Shown here piece by piece: positions 16,916-25,994 of a DNA stretch of 64,000 nt. Positions within the stretch are counted from its first letter, which is position 1; every line of letters begins with the position of its first letter. The DNA comes from JACRLV01 sp045863555. Lineage in GTDB: Bacteria > Planctomycetota > Phycisphaerae > UBA1845 > Fen-1342. A program made the position numbers and the translations under genes. The stretch spans positions 62,001 to 126,000 of the forward strand of contig BTUU01000008.1 in NCBI GenBank assembly GCA_045863555.1. Reading direction: 5' to 3'. A model generated the notes under the pieces. It had not been told where the DNA came from. It did not search any database and saw only the letters and a list, made by a program, of their open reading frames with translations.

Positions 16916-17539
16916 ATGCAGTATCGGTGCGTGGCGACTTCGGTGGAGGGTTTTGTGCAGCAGGTGGCGGTCGCGTATTTGGCACGGGGCTACTGGTTCT
17001 ACGTCGCTGGCCGAATCCCGCCGAACAAAGATCCCGAGCACGTCGATGAGAAACTCATCGCCCGCTATGGCATCGCGGTTTCGCAAAAGGAACGCTGCCG
17101 CCGAAAGCGGGTGGGCCTGGCCAACATGCAGTACATCCGCCACGAGCGATTCTTCCTGCTCATGGCCACGCACGGTCAGCACGATTTCTTCGAAGCGGAA
17201 GCTGGGCAACTCCGCGACGCCCGACGAGTCGCAATTCAATATGCGGGATATTCGCTGTCGTTCCGTAATGGCCGCGTGTCGGTGCGGATTGCGCCGGACG
17301 AATACATCCGGCTGAAAGCGTTCTTCCTAGAGGCCGCGTGCCGGCGGCCGGCAGACGCAATTGGACGTGAGTTTGCTCACATCCGATTTCAGCCGTACGC
17401 GCCGATTCGGGTCCAATTGCTCAACATGTGGCGGGCCACAAACCGCGCCCGTCGCATGGCCGGGCTGGAACCGGTGCCGATTGAAGCTGTGCCTTGGCAG
17501 CGCAGCATTCTCCGGCCGTACGGAACGAACGCTGCATGA
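16916..17539 (+). CDS. 207-aa basic protein encoded just after the giant RNA
   Basis: The protein starts 30-odd bases after the last hairpin of the RNA, behind GGGCGGGGA, on the same strand. It has a GYWFYVAGRIPPNKDPEHVDEKLIARYGI-like N-terminal part (residues ~23-53), a basic segment KERCRRKRVGLANMQYIRH (~58-76), FFLLMATHGQHDFFEAEAG, and a C-terminal helix LLNMWRATNRARRMAGLEP. I see no HNH, LAGLIDADG, reverse-transcriptase or transposase motif. High Arg content and position suggest that it binds the RNA. This is inference; the family is unknown to me. Confidence 0.75.
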   Translation: MQYRCVATSVEGFVQQVAVAYLARGYWFYVAGRIPPNKDPEHVDEKLIARYGIAVSQKERCRRKRVGLANMQYIRHERFFLLMATHGQHDFFEAEAGQLRDARRVAIQYAGYSLSFRNGRVSVRIAPDEYIRLKAFFLEAACRRPADAIGREFAHIRFQPYAPIRVQLLNMWRATNRARRMAGLEPVPIEAVPWQRSILRPYGTNAA

Positions 17540-17917
17540 GGCGACTGGGTCATTCACGCGCTGCTCGTCAAGATTGCCGGTTGTGGGTCGGGGTGTTGGC
17601 GAGCGCCTCGGCCAGCTTGCCCCTGTGTCGATGCCGCTCGATCGCCTTGAGAAATGCTCGTTCGCAAACGAGCGCGCGCGCGAGAGCGTCGGTGATGGAC
17701 TTCGCGAGCTGTTCCTGCGAAATCGTCTCGGCTGCGTCGAGCAGCGTTCGCATGGACGACGACATAGCGAAGCAAACCCCTAGGGTTGGGTTCGGTGGAG
17801 GGAACCAGACATCGAAGCGCGGCGGATCCCGTTATGACACCCGACCCACCGGCGAAGCGTCGGCGCTGCACTCGCGACGAGTATCGTGCCGGACTTTCTA
17901 CGTCCGGCTGTGGCATG
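17540..17917. other. Gap between the RNA-linked protein and the efflux operon
   Basis: The 378 bases separate convergent transcripts. They hold only the weak small ORF at 17568-17765 and a CTAG-containing patch near 17780. No terminator with a T tract is obvious. Confidence 0.4.
17568..17765 (-). CDS. Possible 65-aa helical protein
   Basis: The ORF encodes a charged, helix-forming peptide (MRTLLDAAETISQEQLAKSI, then DALARALVCERAFLKAIERH). No Shine-Dalgarno is visible and no family is recognised. It is listed because its composition is protein-like and it is the only ORF filling the gap behind the RNA-linked gene. Confidence 0.3.
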   Translation of the reverse strand: MSSSMRTLLDAAETISQEQLAKSITDALARALVCERAFLKAIERHRHRGKLAEALANTPTHNRQS

Positions 17918-20900
17918 TCAGTCTCCAACAGGAACCGACACTTGGGCGGGGCGACGTCGACGCAGCCACTGCACGATCCGCCAGCGGGCCGGATTGACCA
18001 GGTCGTCCATGATGGTATAAACGGCGGGAACGACCACAAGCGTCAGCAATGTCGAAGTCGTCAAGCCGCCGATGACGGCGATCGCCATCGGTTGGCGTGA
18101 CTCCGATCCGGCGCCGGTGCCAAGGGCAATTGGGAGCATTCCGAAAATCAGGGCGAGGGTCGTCATCAGAATCGGGCGCAGACGAATCGGCCCGGCCTTG
18201 AGGATCGCCGCATCGCGATCAAGCCCTTCACGATGGCGCAGCGTGTTGATGAAGTCCACCAGCAGCACGCCGTTCTTCGTGACCAAGCCCATTAGCAGAA
18301 TGATGCCGATCATCGTGTAAATGCTCACCGTCATATTGCTCAGGATCAGCAGGCCGAACGCACCGACGACGGACAGCGGCAGGGCGAGCATGATGGTGAA
18401 GGGATGCACGAGGCTCTCGAACTGGGAGGCTAGCACCATGTACACGATGATGATCGCAAGGAAGAGAGCGAAAAGCAGACTTGCGAACGCTTCCTGCATG
18501 TTATTCGCCTGCCCGGCGAAACCGAAACTGTAGCCGGGAGGCAATCCGACCTGCTTGACGACATCGGACAGTTCGGCCACGGCTTCTCCGAGCACCTTCT
18601 TATCGCGCTGCAGGTTCGCCAGGACGGTTATCTGCCGAGCGCGGTTGTAGCGGTCGATCTGCACCGGACCGGCCTCCTCGCGAACGTAGGCCACATTTCG
18701 GAGGTTGATGAGGTCCCCCCTTCGACCACGGACGGTGAGCTGTTCGATGTCGCCTGGACGAGCGCGAAACGGTTCCTGGAGACGCACGCTGACGTCGTAG
18801 CGCTCACCCTCGGCCTTGAACTTGCTGACGTCCTGACCGCCGATGAGCGCGTTGATCGCCGTGGCCACGACCATCGGATTCACGCCCAGATCGGCGGCCC
18901 GGTCGCGCTTGACGAAGACATTGACTTCCGGTTTGTCCTTTTCATAAGTCGTGTCGATGTCCACGTAGCCCTCGGTTTCCCTCATTCGAGCCATCACCGC
19001 GTTGGAAATCGTCTCCAGCCGATCAAGCTCGTGTCCCCGGATTTCAAGTTGCACGTCCGCCCATTTACGTCCGCCGCCGGCGACGCGAGGCACGATTTCC
19101 ACGCTGACCTTGGCATCGGTGATGTCGGCGACTTGCTCACGCATCCAGGTCATGGCGTCGTTCTGGCCGATTGCGCGTTGATCCTTTTCGAACATCTTGA
19201 TGTACATGGTACCCTCGTTGACGCGCTGGAGTTCGTCGGCGCCGATGGTCACGAACGTGTAGTCCAACCAGGGCTGGTCCTTGACCCGCTGACGGAGGCG
19301 CTCAAACAGTGAATCGGTCACGGCCAGAGACGCTCCCAAGGGGGCCTTGACCTTCACGTTGAACTCGCTTTGGTCTTCCAAAGGCAGGAACTCCGACCGA
19401 AGGAACTTTCCCATGTAGATCGAAGCGCCGAAGGTGGCCAGTCCAACTCCGACGACAATCCAGCGATGCCGGATGGATCGCCCCAGCAGCCATTCGTAAG
19501 CATGGTCGATGAGCAGGAACATACGCTCTGAATACTGGTAGAGTCGCCCACGCTTCGGGGCCCTGAGGATGCGCGAGGACAGCATCGGGTCGAGCGTAAA
19601 CGAGACGAACATGGAAATCATCACCGCAAACGCGACCGTCATGCCGAACTGGTAGAAGAAGCGGCCGACGATGCCCTCCATGAAGGCGACAGGAACGAAC
19701 ACGGCGACCACTGATAGCGTTGTGGCCAGCACCGCCAGCGTGATCTCGTGCGTCCCAAATGACGCGGCCTCGCGGGCGGTCATGCCTTCCTCGACGTGCC
19801 GCATGATGTTTTCCTGCACCACGATGGCGTCGTCGATCAGCAGGCCAACTGCCAGGGACAGTGCGAGCAGGGTCATCATGTTCTGGGTGAATCCAAGAAC
19901 GTTCATGACGATGAACGTCCCCACGATTGCGGTCGGCAGCACAAGGGAGCTGATAAACGTGCTTCGCGGATTGCGTAGGAACACGAACACGATGAGAATG
20001 GCCAAACCGCCACCGAAGGCGATGTGAAACTTCACTTCGTCCACCGAATGTTCGATGAACAGCGACGTGTCCTGCGCGATGGCAAGCCGGACGCCTTGCG
20101 GATTCAGCTCTTGTCGCAGCTTTTCTACCTCCGCTTTTACGTCATGAGCCACGCGAACCGTATTCGTACCCGACTGCCTGCGCACCAGCAGGGACACGGC
20201 GCGGACCTCATTCAATCGGGCGAGACTGCGTTCTTCCTCCAAGCCGTCGTCGGCCCGCCCGAGATCCTTGACGCGGATAGGCGCATCGTTTCGATAGGTC
20301 ACGACCATGTTGTTGAACTGTTCTTCGGAATCGAACTCGGCCTTGGTCTTGACCACGTATTCACGGGCGCCGGTTTCGACTCGGCCGCCGGGAAATTCGA
20401 CGTGTTCGGTCCGCAAGGCGTCGATCACGTCCTGGACGGAGAGTTGGTAGCCTTCGAGTCTGGTGCGATCAAGCCAGAGCCAAATCTGCCGTTCGCGCCC
20501 GCCGACGATCTTGACCTGTCCGACGTTCGGTACGCGCTGGAGCCGTTCCTTAACCGTCTTGTCGGCCAGGTAGGTTAGATCGCGGATGGGCATATCGCCC
20601 GACACCACGACGGCCATGATCGGGGAAGCGTCCACGTCGAATTTTTCGACCACCGGCTCTTCCAGGTCGTCAGGCAGTTCCGACCGAACCGTGCCGATCT
20701 TGGCCACCACTTCCTGGTAAGCCACGTCGATGTCTTTATCCAATTCGAACTCGACCACGACTTGCGAAACACTGTCGGAACTGGTGGATCGCAAGTGCTT
20801 GATCGAGCTGATCGTCGAAATCGCCTCCTCGATGAGGTCCGTCACAGTCAATTCGACGGTTTCCGGGTCGGCTCCCGGAAGCACCGAAATCACCGTGATG

Positions 20901-21031
20901 ACGGGGAACTCCACGCGGGGGAACAGGTCGATGCCGATACGGCTGTATGAAATCACCCCGAACACGATGATGGCAGAGAGCACCATCGAAGCGAAGATCG
21001 GGCGACGAATGGCGATGTCGGAAAGGGTCAT
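17918..21031 (-). CDS. RND efflux transporter, HAE1 (AcrB/MdtB-like) type
   Basis: The 1037-aa inner-membrane pump begins MTLSDIAIRRPIFASMVLSA and shows two sets of six transmembrane helices around two large periplasmic loops. The proton-relay helix ALSLAVGLLIDDAIVVQENI (Asp pair, ~residue 405) is intact, with LALSLAVG and LILSNMTVSIYTMIGIILLMGLVTKNG in the second half. It exports hydrophobic compounds by proton antiport. It lies 27 bases after the adaptor gene in a tetR-OMF-MFP-RND operon. Specificity cannot be read from sequence. Confidence 0.93.
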   Translation of the reverse strand: MTLSDIAIRRPIFASMVLSAIIVFGVISYSRIGIDLFPRVEFPVITVISVLPGADPETVELTVTDLIEEAISTISSIKHLRSTSSDSVSQVVVEFELDKDIDVAYQEVVAKIGTVRSELPDDLEEPVVEKFDVDASPIMAVVVSGDMPIRDLTYLADKTVKERLQRVPNVGQVKIVGGRERQIWLWLDRTRLEGYQLSVQDVIDALRTEHVEFPGGRVETGAREYVVKTKAEFDSEEQFNNMVVTYRNDAPIRVKDLGRADDGLEEERSLARLNEVRAVSLLVRRQSGTNTVRVAHDVKAEVEKLRQELNPQGVRLAIAQDTSLFIEHSVDEVKFHIAFGGGLAILIVFVFLRNPRSTFISSLVLPTAIVGTFIVMNVLGFTQNMMTLLALSLAVGLLIDDAIVVQENIMRHVEEGMTAREAASFGTHEITLAVLATTLSVVAVFVPVAFMEGIVGRFFYQFGMTVAFAVMISMFVSFTLDPMLSSRILRAPKRGRLYQYSERMFLLIDHAYEWLLGRSIRHRWIVVGVGLATFGASIYMGKFLRSEFLPLEDQSEFNVKVKAPLGASLAVTDSLFERLRQRVKDQPWLDYTFVTIGADELQRVNEGTMYIKMFEKDQRAIGQNDAMTWMREQVADITDAKVSVEIVPRVAGGGRKWADVQLEIRGHELDRLETISNAVMARMRETEGYVDIDTTYEKDKPEVNVFVKRDRAADLGVNPMVVATAINALIGGQDVSKFKAEGERYDVSVRLQEPFRARPGDIEQLTVRGRRGDLINLRNVAYVREEAGPVQIDRYNRARQITVLANLQRDKKVLGEAVAELSDVVKQVGLPPGYSFGFAGQANNMQEAFASLLFALFLAIIIVYMVLASQFESLVHPFTIMLALPLSVVGAFGLLILSNMTVSIYTMIGIILLMGLVTKNGVLLVDFINTLRHREGLDRDAAILKAGPIRLRPILMTTLALIFGMLPIALGTGAGSESRQPMAIAVIGGLTTSTLLTLVVVPAVYTIMDDLVNPARWRIVQWLRRRRPAQVSVPVGD

Positions 21032-21058
21032 GGCACAAGCGACTCCGCTGGATTCATT

Positions 21059-22342
21059 TCAACGACCGGAAGGCAGAAGCACCTTGTCACCATCCCGTAG
21101 GCCGTCCTTCACTTCCGCCCACTCGTCGGTGAGCAATCCGATTTGGACGATTCGTTCCACCGGATGCCCGTCGTTGGACACGATGACCTTCCAGCCTGAA
21201 GCAGCGGATCGCAGCGCCGCACGCGGTACCGCCAGCGCATCGGGCGCCTCACGACTGATGACTTGCACGCGACATAACATCCCTGGCCGGAATCTTTGGT
21301 TCGTGTTCTCGACGATCGTTCGACAGCGAAAAGATCGCGTTGCCTCGTCGATGGCCGGAAAGACCGTGGCGACTTCTCCTGAACTCTCAGCGCTGTCTAC
21401 CCCCTCCGCCCCGAACGTGACGGGCGTGCCCGTCCGAACCACAGAGAGAAGTTCTTGAGGGAGCGAGAACTCCAGGTAGAGCCTCGCGATATCCTGCACC
21501 TCAAGCAGGCGTGTGATCGGTGTCGCCGTCACCGGCTCTCCGGGATCGACCAGTCGCTTCGTGACGATGGCGTGGTAGGGCGCACGGATGATCGTTTCGT
21601 CGAGCCGCTCTTGTGCGTGCCGCACCGCTTCCTCGGCCTGTTTGACCCCGGCCTCCATTTCCTTCACTTTCGCTTCTTGCTCGCTGACGCGCGATTCCGC
21701 GGCTCGGTGTCGCGCCTTGGCCTGCTCCAGCGCGAAGAACGCAATGTCGTAGCGTTGCTTGGGGATCGACGGCGTCTCGCCCGACGGTTTCTCCCAAAGG
21801 TTCTTCATGCGGTTGTGTTCGAGTTCAGCTTCGGCCAGCGCCGCTTTGGCGACCTGAACATCCGCGTGCAGCGTTTTCAGCGTCTCTTCGGCGCCTTTGG
21901 CTTTCGCGTGAGACGTTTCCAAGTCCGCCGAGCGCTGCTCGACCTCAATCTGAAACAGTTCGGGATCAAGGCGGACAAGTTCCTGCCCAGTCTGCACGAT
22001 AACGCCGACATCGACAAGCACGTCCAGCACTCGCCCGGCGACCTGGGGACCGAGCGACGTGGTCTGACGTGCCCGAAACGAGCCGACGGCGGGCGTGAAC
22101 TGTTGCAAGGTTCTTCGCTGGACAACGCCCCACTCACCCGGAGGTTCTGGATTCTGTGCCGTAGTTGCGGTCGAGGCCTGGACCGTTCGATCGGATTCTG
22201 AATCTGTGCGTGCCGCGGCGGGCGGCGGCGCTTTCTTGCAGCCGAACACCGCGAGCGAGAACACAAGCCCCACAACGGCGATGTTCGTTCTGAGCAGGCA
22301 TCGTCTCAGATCACGTTCGATTCTGACCGCACAGTCCTTCAT
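21059..22342 (-). CDS. RND periplasmic adaptor (membrane fusion protein), lipoprotein
   Basis: The 427-aa protein has a lipoprotein signal (LVFSLAVFGCKK, Cys ~35), a barrel-lipoyl segment (FTPAVGSFRARQTTSLGPQVAGRVLDVLVDVG), a long coiled-coil hairpin (residues ~130-260) and the second lipoyl half RAPYHAIVTKRLVDPGEPV. It links the RND pump to the outer-membrane channel. It overlaps the OMF stop by 4 bases. Confidence 0.92.
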   Translation of the reverse strand: MKDCAVRIERDLRRCLLRTNIAVVGLVFSLAVFGCKKAPPPAAARTDSESDRTVQASTATTAQNPEPPGEWGVVQRRTLQQFTPAVGSFRARQTTSLGPQVAGRVLDVLVDVGVIVQTGQELVRLDPELFQIEVEQRSADLETSHAKAKGAEETLKTLHADVQVAKAALAEAELEHNRMKNLWEKPSGETPSIPKQRYDIAFFALEQAKARHRAAESRVSEQEAKVKEMEAGVKQAEEAVRHAQERLDETIIRAPYHAIVTKRLVDPGEPVTATPITRLLEVQDIARLYLEFSLPQELLSVVRTGTPVTFGAEGVDSAESSGEVATVFPAIDEATRSFRCRTIVENTNQRFRPGMLCRVQVISREAPDALAVPRAALRSAASGWKVIVSNDGHPVERIVQIGLLTDEWAEVKDGLRDGDKVLLPSGR

Positions 22343-23871
22343 GGTTCATCCGTTTCGTTGCTGGGCGGCGGCTCGGCCCCGATGTTGTTTGTCAGCCGCG
22401 CGTACGAGTCGTGGTAGTCGTACAACGACTGGTAGTAATTCGACCGGGCGCGGGCCAGGCGGTCTTCCTCGGTCAGCACGTCGGCGCTGGTCCGCAGCCC
22501 CTCGTCGTACTGATCGCGGGTGATCCGCAGGTTCTCGTTGGCCAGGGCGATGCTCTTGCGCGCCACGGGAACCCGCTCGGCCGCTTCGCGCACGTTTAGG
22601 TACGCCTGCTTGATGTCCAGCACGGTGTCGTCGATTCGTTCGTCGTAACGATCGACGGCCTCGGCGATCTCGCGGCCGCGGCGCTGCCGGCGGGCGATGC
22701 TCACGCCGCCGTCGAAGATCGGAATCTGCATCGCCACGCCGCCGGAGAGCCACTCATTGTTGAGCAGGAACTCGTCGCTGGACCAGTTGTAATCGGCGAA
22801 GGCGAAGATGCGCGGCGCGATTCCCTCAGCCCGCGTGGCGCGGTACTCGTCGCGGGCGATCTCGATCTGCCGGCGGAGCGCCGCCAGGTCGGGTCGCGTG
22901 TCGATCGCCAGCATCAGCGACGACGTGAAACTACCTCGCCACGGCTCGACCTCCAGAACATCGACGAGTTCGGTCGGCTGCGTCACGTCCACGCCCATGA
23001 GGCGATTGAGCGTTGCCACGGCCAGCTGGATGTTGTTTTCCGCCTGGATCTGCTCCTGCTGCCGCTCGGCGAGCTGCACCTCGGCGGCCAGCACGTCATT
23101 GGCGGCCACCAGTCCTTGCGTCAGAAAGTCGCGCGCGATCTGAAGCTGACGCTCGACCACGCGGATCGACTCGTCGACCACAGTCTTGATCTTCTGCGCC
23201 TCCAGCACGCGGAAGTACGCTTGGCTGACGGCCAGTGTGGCGTCCTGGCGCTCGCGCTCGGCGCTATAGCGGGCCACATCGACGCGCCCCTCTTCGGCCT
23301 GCCGCGTGTATTCCGAACGGCCGAAGTCGTAGATCGGTACCAGCAACGAGACCTTCCCCGTCCACACGTCACGCTGGCCAAAGCTGCCGGAGAATCCGCC
23401 TCCTTGGCTGGCCGGCAGGAACTGCCCGGTCGGCGTCAGTCCGGCCTGCTCGACCAACGAAGTGGCCGCCGCCCGGGTGACCGAGTCACGCAGTTGGTTC
23501 CGCAGGCTTGGCTGCGGCCGCTGGATTCCCGAGTCATTGTTACGCGACGTGAACCGGCCTTCGGCCGTAATCTGCGGCAGTGTCATCGCAATCGCCTCGT
23601 TCACGCGGTCGCGAGCGATGAGGATGCGGCGATCGGCGATCGAGAGACGCCGGCTGTTTCGCAGCGCAACCTGTACGCATTCGTCGAGGGTGAAGGCCGG
23701 TGGTTCACCCGTGGGTGTGGCCCGCTCGGGCGCCCGGGCGTACGCGCGCGTCGTGGTGGCTGGCGTGGCGCGCTCGGTCGCGCGCGGCCGATATGTCGGC
23801 GCATCGCGAAGCGGCGTGCAACCGGCCATCACAAAAAACGCGAGCACGACAGTGGCCTTCATGCGGCTCAT
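22339..23871 (-). CDS. TolC-family outer-membrane channel protein
   Basis: The 510-aa protein has a lipoprotein-type start (MKATVVLAFFVMAGCTPLRD) and two OEP repeats with long helices (LDECVQVALRNSRRLSIADRR; AAERVPVARKSIALANENLRI with DQYDEGLRTSADVLTEEDRL). It forms the outer-membrane exit of the pump encoded downstream. It overlaps both neighbours by 4 bases, so the operon is tightly coupled. Confidence 0.92.
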   Translation of the reverse strand: MSRMKATVVLAFFVMAGCTPLRDAPTYRPRATERATPATTTRAYARAPERATPTGEPPAFTLDECVQVALRNSRRLSIADRRILIARDRVNEAIAMTLPQITAEGRFTSRNNDSGIQRPQPSLRNQLRDSVTRAAATSLVEQAGLTPTGQFLPASQGGGFSGSFGQRDVWTGKVSLLVPIYDFGRSEYTRQAEEGRVDVARYSAERERQDATLAVSQAYFRVLEAQKIKTVVDESIRVVERQLQIARDFLTQGLVAANDVLAAEVQLAERQQEQIQAENNIQLAVATLNRLMGVDVTQPTELVDVLEVEPWRGSFTSSLMLAIDTRPDLAALRRQIEIARDEYRATRAEGIAPRIFAFADYNWSSDEFLLNNEWLSGGVAMQIPIFDGGVSIARRQRRGREIAEAVDRYDERIDDTVLDIKQAYLNVREAAERVPVARKSIALANENLRITRDQYDEGLRTSADVLTEEDRLARARSNYYQSLYDYHDSYARLTNNIGAEPPPSNETDEP

Positions 23872-24548
23872 GAATTCCGCTTCCGTTCTGATGCCCCGCG
23901 ATTCTGACCGCGCTCCGCATCGCTCAACATGCCGAGAAACAGCGTGTCGAGGATGCGCCGCGCCTGCACTTCCAGCGACTCGCGCCGTCCGGCGAAATGG
24001 TTAGTGAAAATTGTGCCGTAGAGCAGGTCGCTGATCGTTTCCGTGAACTCCTCGGGCGGCGCTACGCGCATGCGGCCTGACGCAATGAGTCCACGGAACA
24101 GGTCGAGCCAGCGCCCGATGTTCGCGTCGCGGTGCTCGAAGTATGTGGGCTTCTTGCGGTCCTTGAATTCGGCCCGCTCCTGAATCAGGAGCTCGACGAT
24201 GTCGGGGTTGGCGTCGAAAAACGCCAAGTACGAGCGAATGGCCGATGCGACCTGCTCCAGCGGGTCGCTGGCTTCCTCCGCTTCGCCATGCACCTGGTCG
24301 CGCAGCCGTCGCATCCCGCGATCCACCGCAGCCAGGAAGAGCGCTTCTTTGCTGGGGAAGTAGCGGTAGACGGTGCCCTTGCCGACCCCGAGTTCGTCAG
24401 CCAGAACCTGAATGTCGGTACTCGGGTAGCCGACGCGCGCAAAAAGCCGGGCCGCGGCGTCGAGGATTTCCTCGCACCGCCGGGCGGTCAGCGCCTCGTC
24501 TTTCGGTCGGCCGCGTGGATTCTTCCGGCTAGCCGCTGTTCTCGACAA
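23868..24548 (-). CDS. TetR-family repressor of the efflux operon
   Basis: The 226-aa protein has the TetR HTH: RRCEEILDAAARLFARVGYPSTDIQVLADELGVGKGTVYRYFPSKEALFLAAVD (about residues 23-75), followed by a helical ligand-binding domain. The N-terminus is basic and Pro-rich. It is the first gene of the operon, next to the palindrome at 24571-24588, so autoregulation and control of the pump are expected. Confidence 0.92.
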   Translation of the reverse strand: MSRTAASRKNPRGRPKDEALTARRCEEILDAAARLFARVGYPSTDIQVLADELGVGKGTVYRYFPSKEALFLAAVDRGMRRLRDQVHGEAEEASDPLEQVASAIRSYLAFFDANPDIVELLIQERAEFKDRKKPTYFEHRDANIGRWLDLFRGLIASGRMRVAPPEEFTETISDLLYGTIFTNHFAGRRESLEVQARRILDTLFLGMLSDAERGQNRGASERKRNS

Positions 24549-24569
24549 AGTTTTACTCCGTACAATTTG

Positions 24570-24598
24570 TTGACGGACCAGTCCGTCACTTATATAGT
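24570..24598 (+). promoter_or_regulatory. TetR operator overlapping a rightward promoter
   Basis: TGACGGACCAGTCCGTCA (24571-24588) has 8-bp inverted arms around a CA centre, a typical TetR-family operator. It lies between a TTGACG -35 box (24570-24575) and a TATAGT -10 box (24593-24598) with 17-bp spacing, directed to the lipoprotein gene at 24656. TetR binding would thus control both directions. Confidence 0.7.
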
Positions 24599-24655
24599 AT
24601 CGGGAGAGCGACGGCTGTCAATCGGTCGAAAGCCGGCTCGACGCGGAGCAATGCC

Positions 24656-24880
24656 ATGCACGTACGTCTGGCTCGTATCCGTCGTGCCGGCCCAGTGGCG
24701 CTCCTTGCCGCCAGCTCGTTGCTCTTCCAAGGTTGCCCGTTCAGCGGGCTGTTCGACGACTGCTTCGGCGAGAACACGGTGTCGGAGTCCGAATACGACG
24801 ATTTGAACGTTTTCGAGCAACTCCTCTACGAGGAGAACTCCTGCGGCCGCTACGGACGGCGTTTCGATGTTGATAGCTAA
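24656..24880 (+). CDS. Small lipoprotein
   Basis: The 74-aa product has an Arg-rich start, a hydrophobic core and lipobox LFQGC (Cys ~29), followed by an acidic mature part with SESEYDDLNVFEQLLYEENSC. I do not recognise a family. It is read from the TetR-controlled promoter and is similar in style to the 57-aa lipoprotein at 27161, also with an FQ-G-C lipobox (LFQAQGC). Confidence 0.6.
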   Translation: MHVRLARIRRAGPVALLAASSLLFQGCPFSGLFDDCFGENTVSESEYDDLNVFEQLLYEENSCGRYGRRFDVDS

Positions 24881-24890
24881 TTATAATTAG
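24877..24890. promoter_or_regulatory. AT-rich perfect palindrome
   Basis: CTAATTATAATTAG is a perfect 14-bp palindrome right at the lipoprotein stop codon, in DNA that is otherwise ~62% GC. It may bind a regulator of the acyltransferase gene that starts 40 bases on. Confidence 0.35.
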
Positions 24891-24929
24891 GGATGCGCTC
24901 CGGGGCGATCCCCGAGCCGGAACTGTCGT

Positions 24930-25991
24930 ATGGTCTCAACAGCGATGACATCCGCATCCCAGACAGCCGCGAAGTGTGGTGGTCACTCCCTGCGTGCGGC
25001 GCTCGCAACCGCCGCTGTCACCCTTGGCAACGCCCACCGTCGATTGCTGATGCTCGTCCTGCGGCTCGTGGGCCCCCGACCCGCGTACAACCTCATGGCC
25101 CGCCTGGCACGGCGGTTCTACGACTTGGCCGATGAAACACGCGATTCGAGCGAGGTCCGGTGCCGCGCGGCTTTGGGCGACCGTCGGGCAGAAGTCGAAA
25201 TCCAAGGCATTTCGCGGCTCGCCTTTGTCCACCGCATCTGGAACATGGTCGATCTGATGTTGGCGCCCCGATTCCTGCGACCAGAGACGTGCGACCGCTA
25301 CGGCGGCCGCGTTCCCGAGCCGTACCTGAGCCTCCTGCTTCAGGCCCAGCAGCGCCGCCAACCCGTCATCCTGGTCACCACCTACTACGGGCCATACGAC
25401 CTGCTGCCCGTCTTCCTGGGACTCAATGGGATTAGAGCGACTGCGGTGTATCGGCCGCACCCGAATCGTGCTTACGACCGATATCGGCAAAGTGTTCGGA
25501 CCAGCACCGGCTGCGGCATGCTGACGGCTTCGGAGGCAGCGCTGAACCTATCCGAGATTCTGGCGGCCGGACAGGCAATTGCGCTGCTCGCTGATCCCAA
25601 CGGAGCGCGCCACGGCGTGCCCATTTCGTTCCTCGGAGAGAGTACGACGGCGCCGCGCACGGTCGGTCTGCTGGCCGAGCGACACGGCGCGATCGTCGCC
25701 GTGGCGGCGATTCGCCGCTTGGCCGAACCGTTTCAGTTTCAGCTCGTGATCTCCGATCTCTTCGGGCCGAACGACTGGCGCGATCAGGCGGACGTAATCG
25801 AGTACATCACTCGCCGGTACTGTGCGGCGCTTGAAAAAGTCATTTTCGAAGGGCCGGAGCAATACCTTTGGCTTCACCGCCGTGCGGCGTTCGCTAAGAG
25901 CGCGGCCAGCGACGGCGAGGAGAGCGGGGAAGTTGTTTCGCGAGGGTCTGACGATTCCGCGAGCAGAGCGCTCGCAAAACGAGAGGAGTGA
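24930..25991 (+). CDS. LpxL/HtrB-like acyltransferase homologue
   Basis: The 353-aa protein matches the lipid A late acyltransferase family in its core: PVILVTTYYGPYDLLPVFLG, ATAVYRPHPNRAYDRYRQSVR, GQAIALLADPNGARHGVPISFLG, TVGLLAERHGAIVAVAAIRR and the ending PEQYLWLHRR. In the family the first motif is usually HxxxxD/E (HFGNWE); here it is YYGPYD (about residues 152-157), so the catalytic His is replaced by Tyr. It may be inactive, or act differently. It is followed by a 50-aa secreted protein and an envelope hydrolase. Confidence 0.75.
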   Translation: MVSTAMTSASQTAAKCGGHSLRAALATAAVTLGNAHRRLLMLVLRLVGPRPAYNLMARLARRFYDLADETRDSSEVRCRAALGDRRAEVEIQGISRLAFVHRIWNMVDLMLAPRFLRPETCDRYGGRVPEPYLSLLLQAQQRRQPVILVTTYYGPYDLLPVFLGLNGIRATAVYRPHPNRAYDRYRQSVRTSTGCGMLTASEAALNLSEILAAGQAIALLADPNGARHGVPISFLGESTTAPRTVGLLAERHGAIVAVAAIRRLAEPFQFQLVISDLFGPNDWRDQADVIEYITRRYCAALEKVIFEGPEQYLWLHRRAAFAKSAASDGEESGEVVSRGSDDSASRALAKREE

Positions 25992-25994
25992 GTC

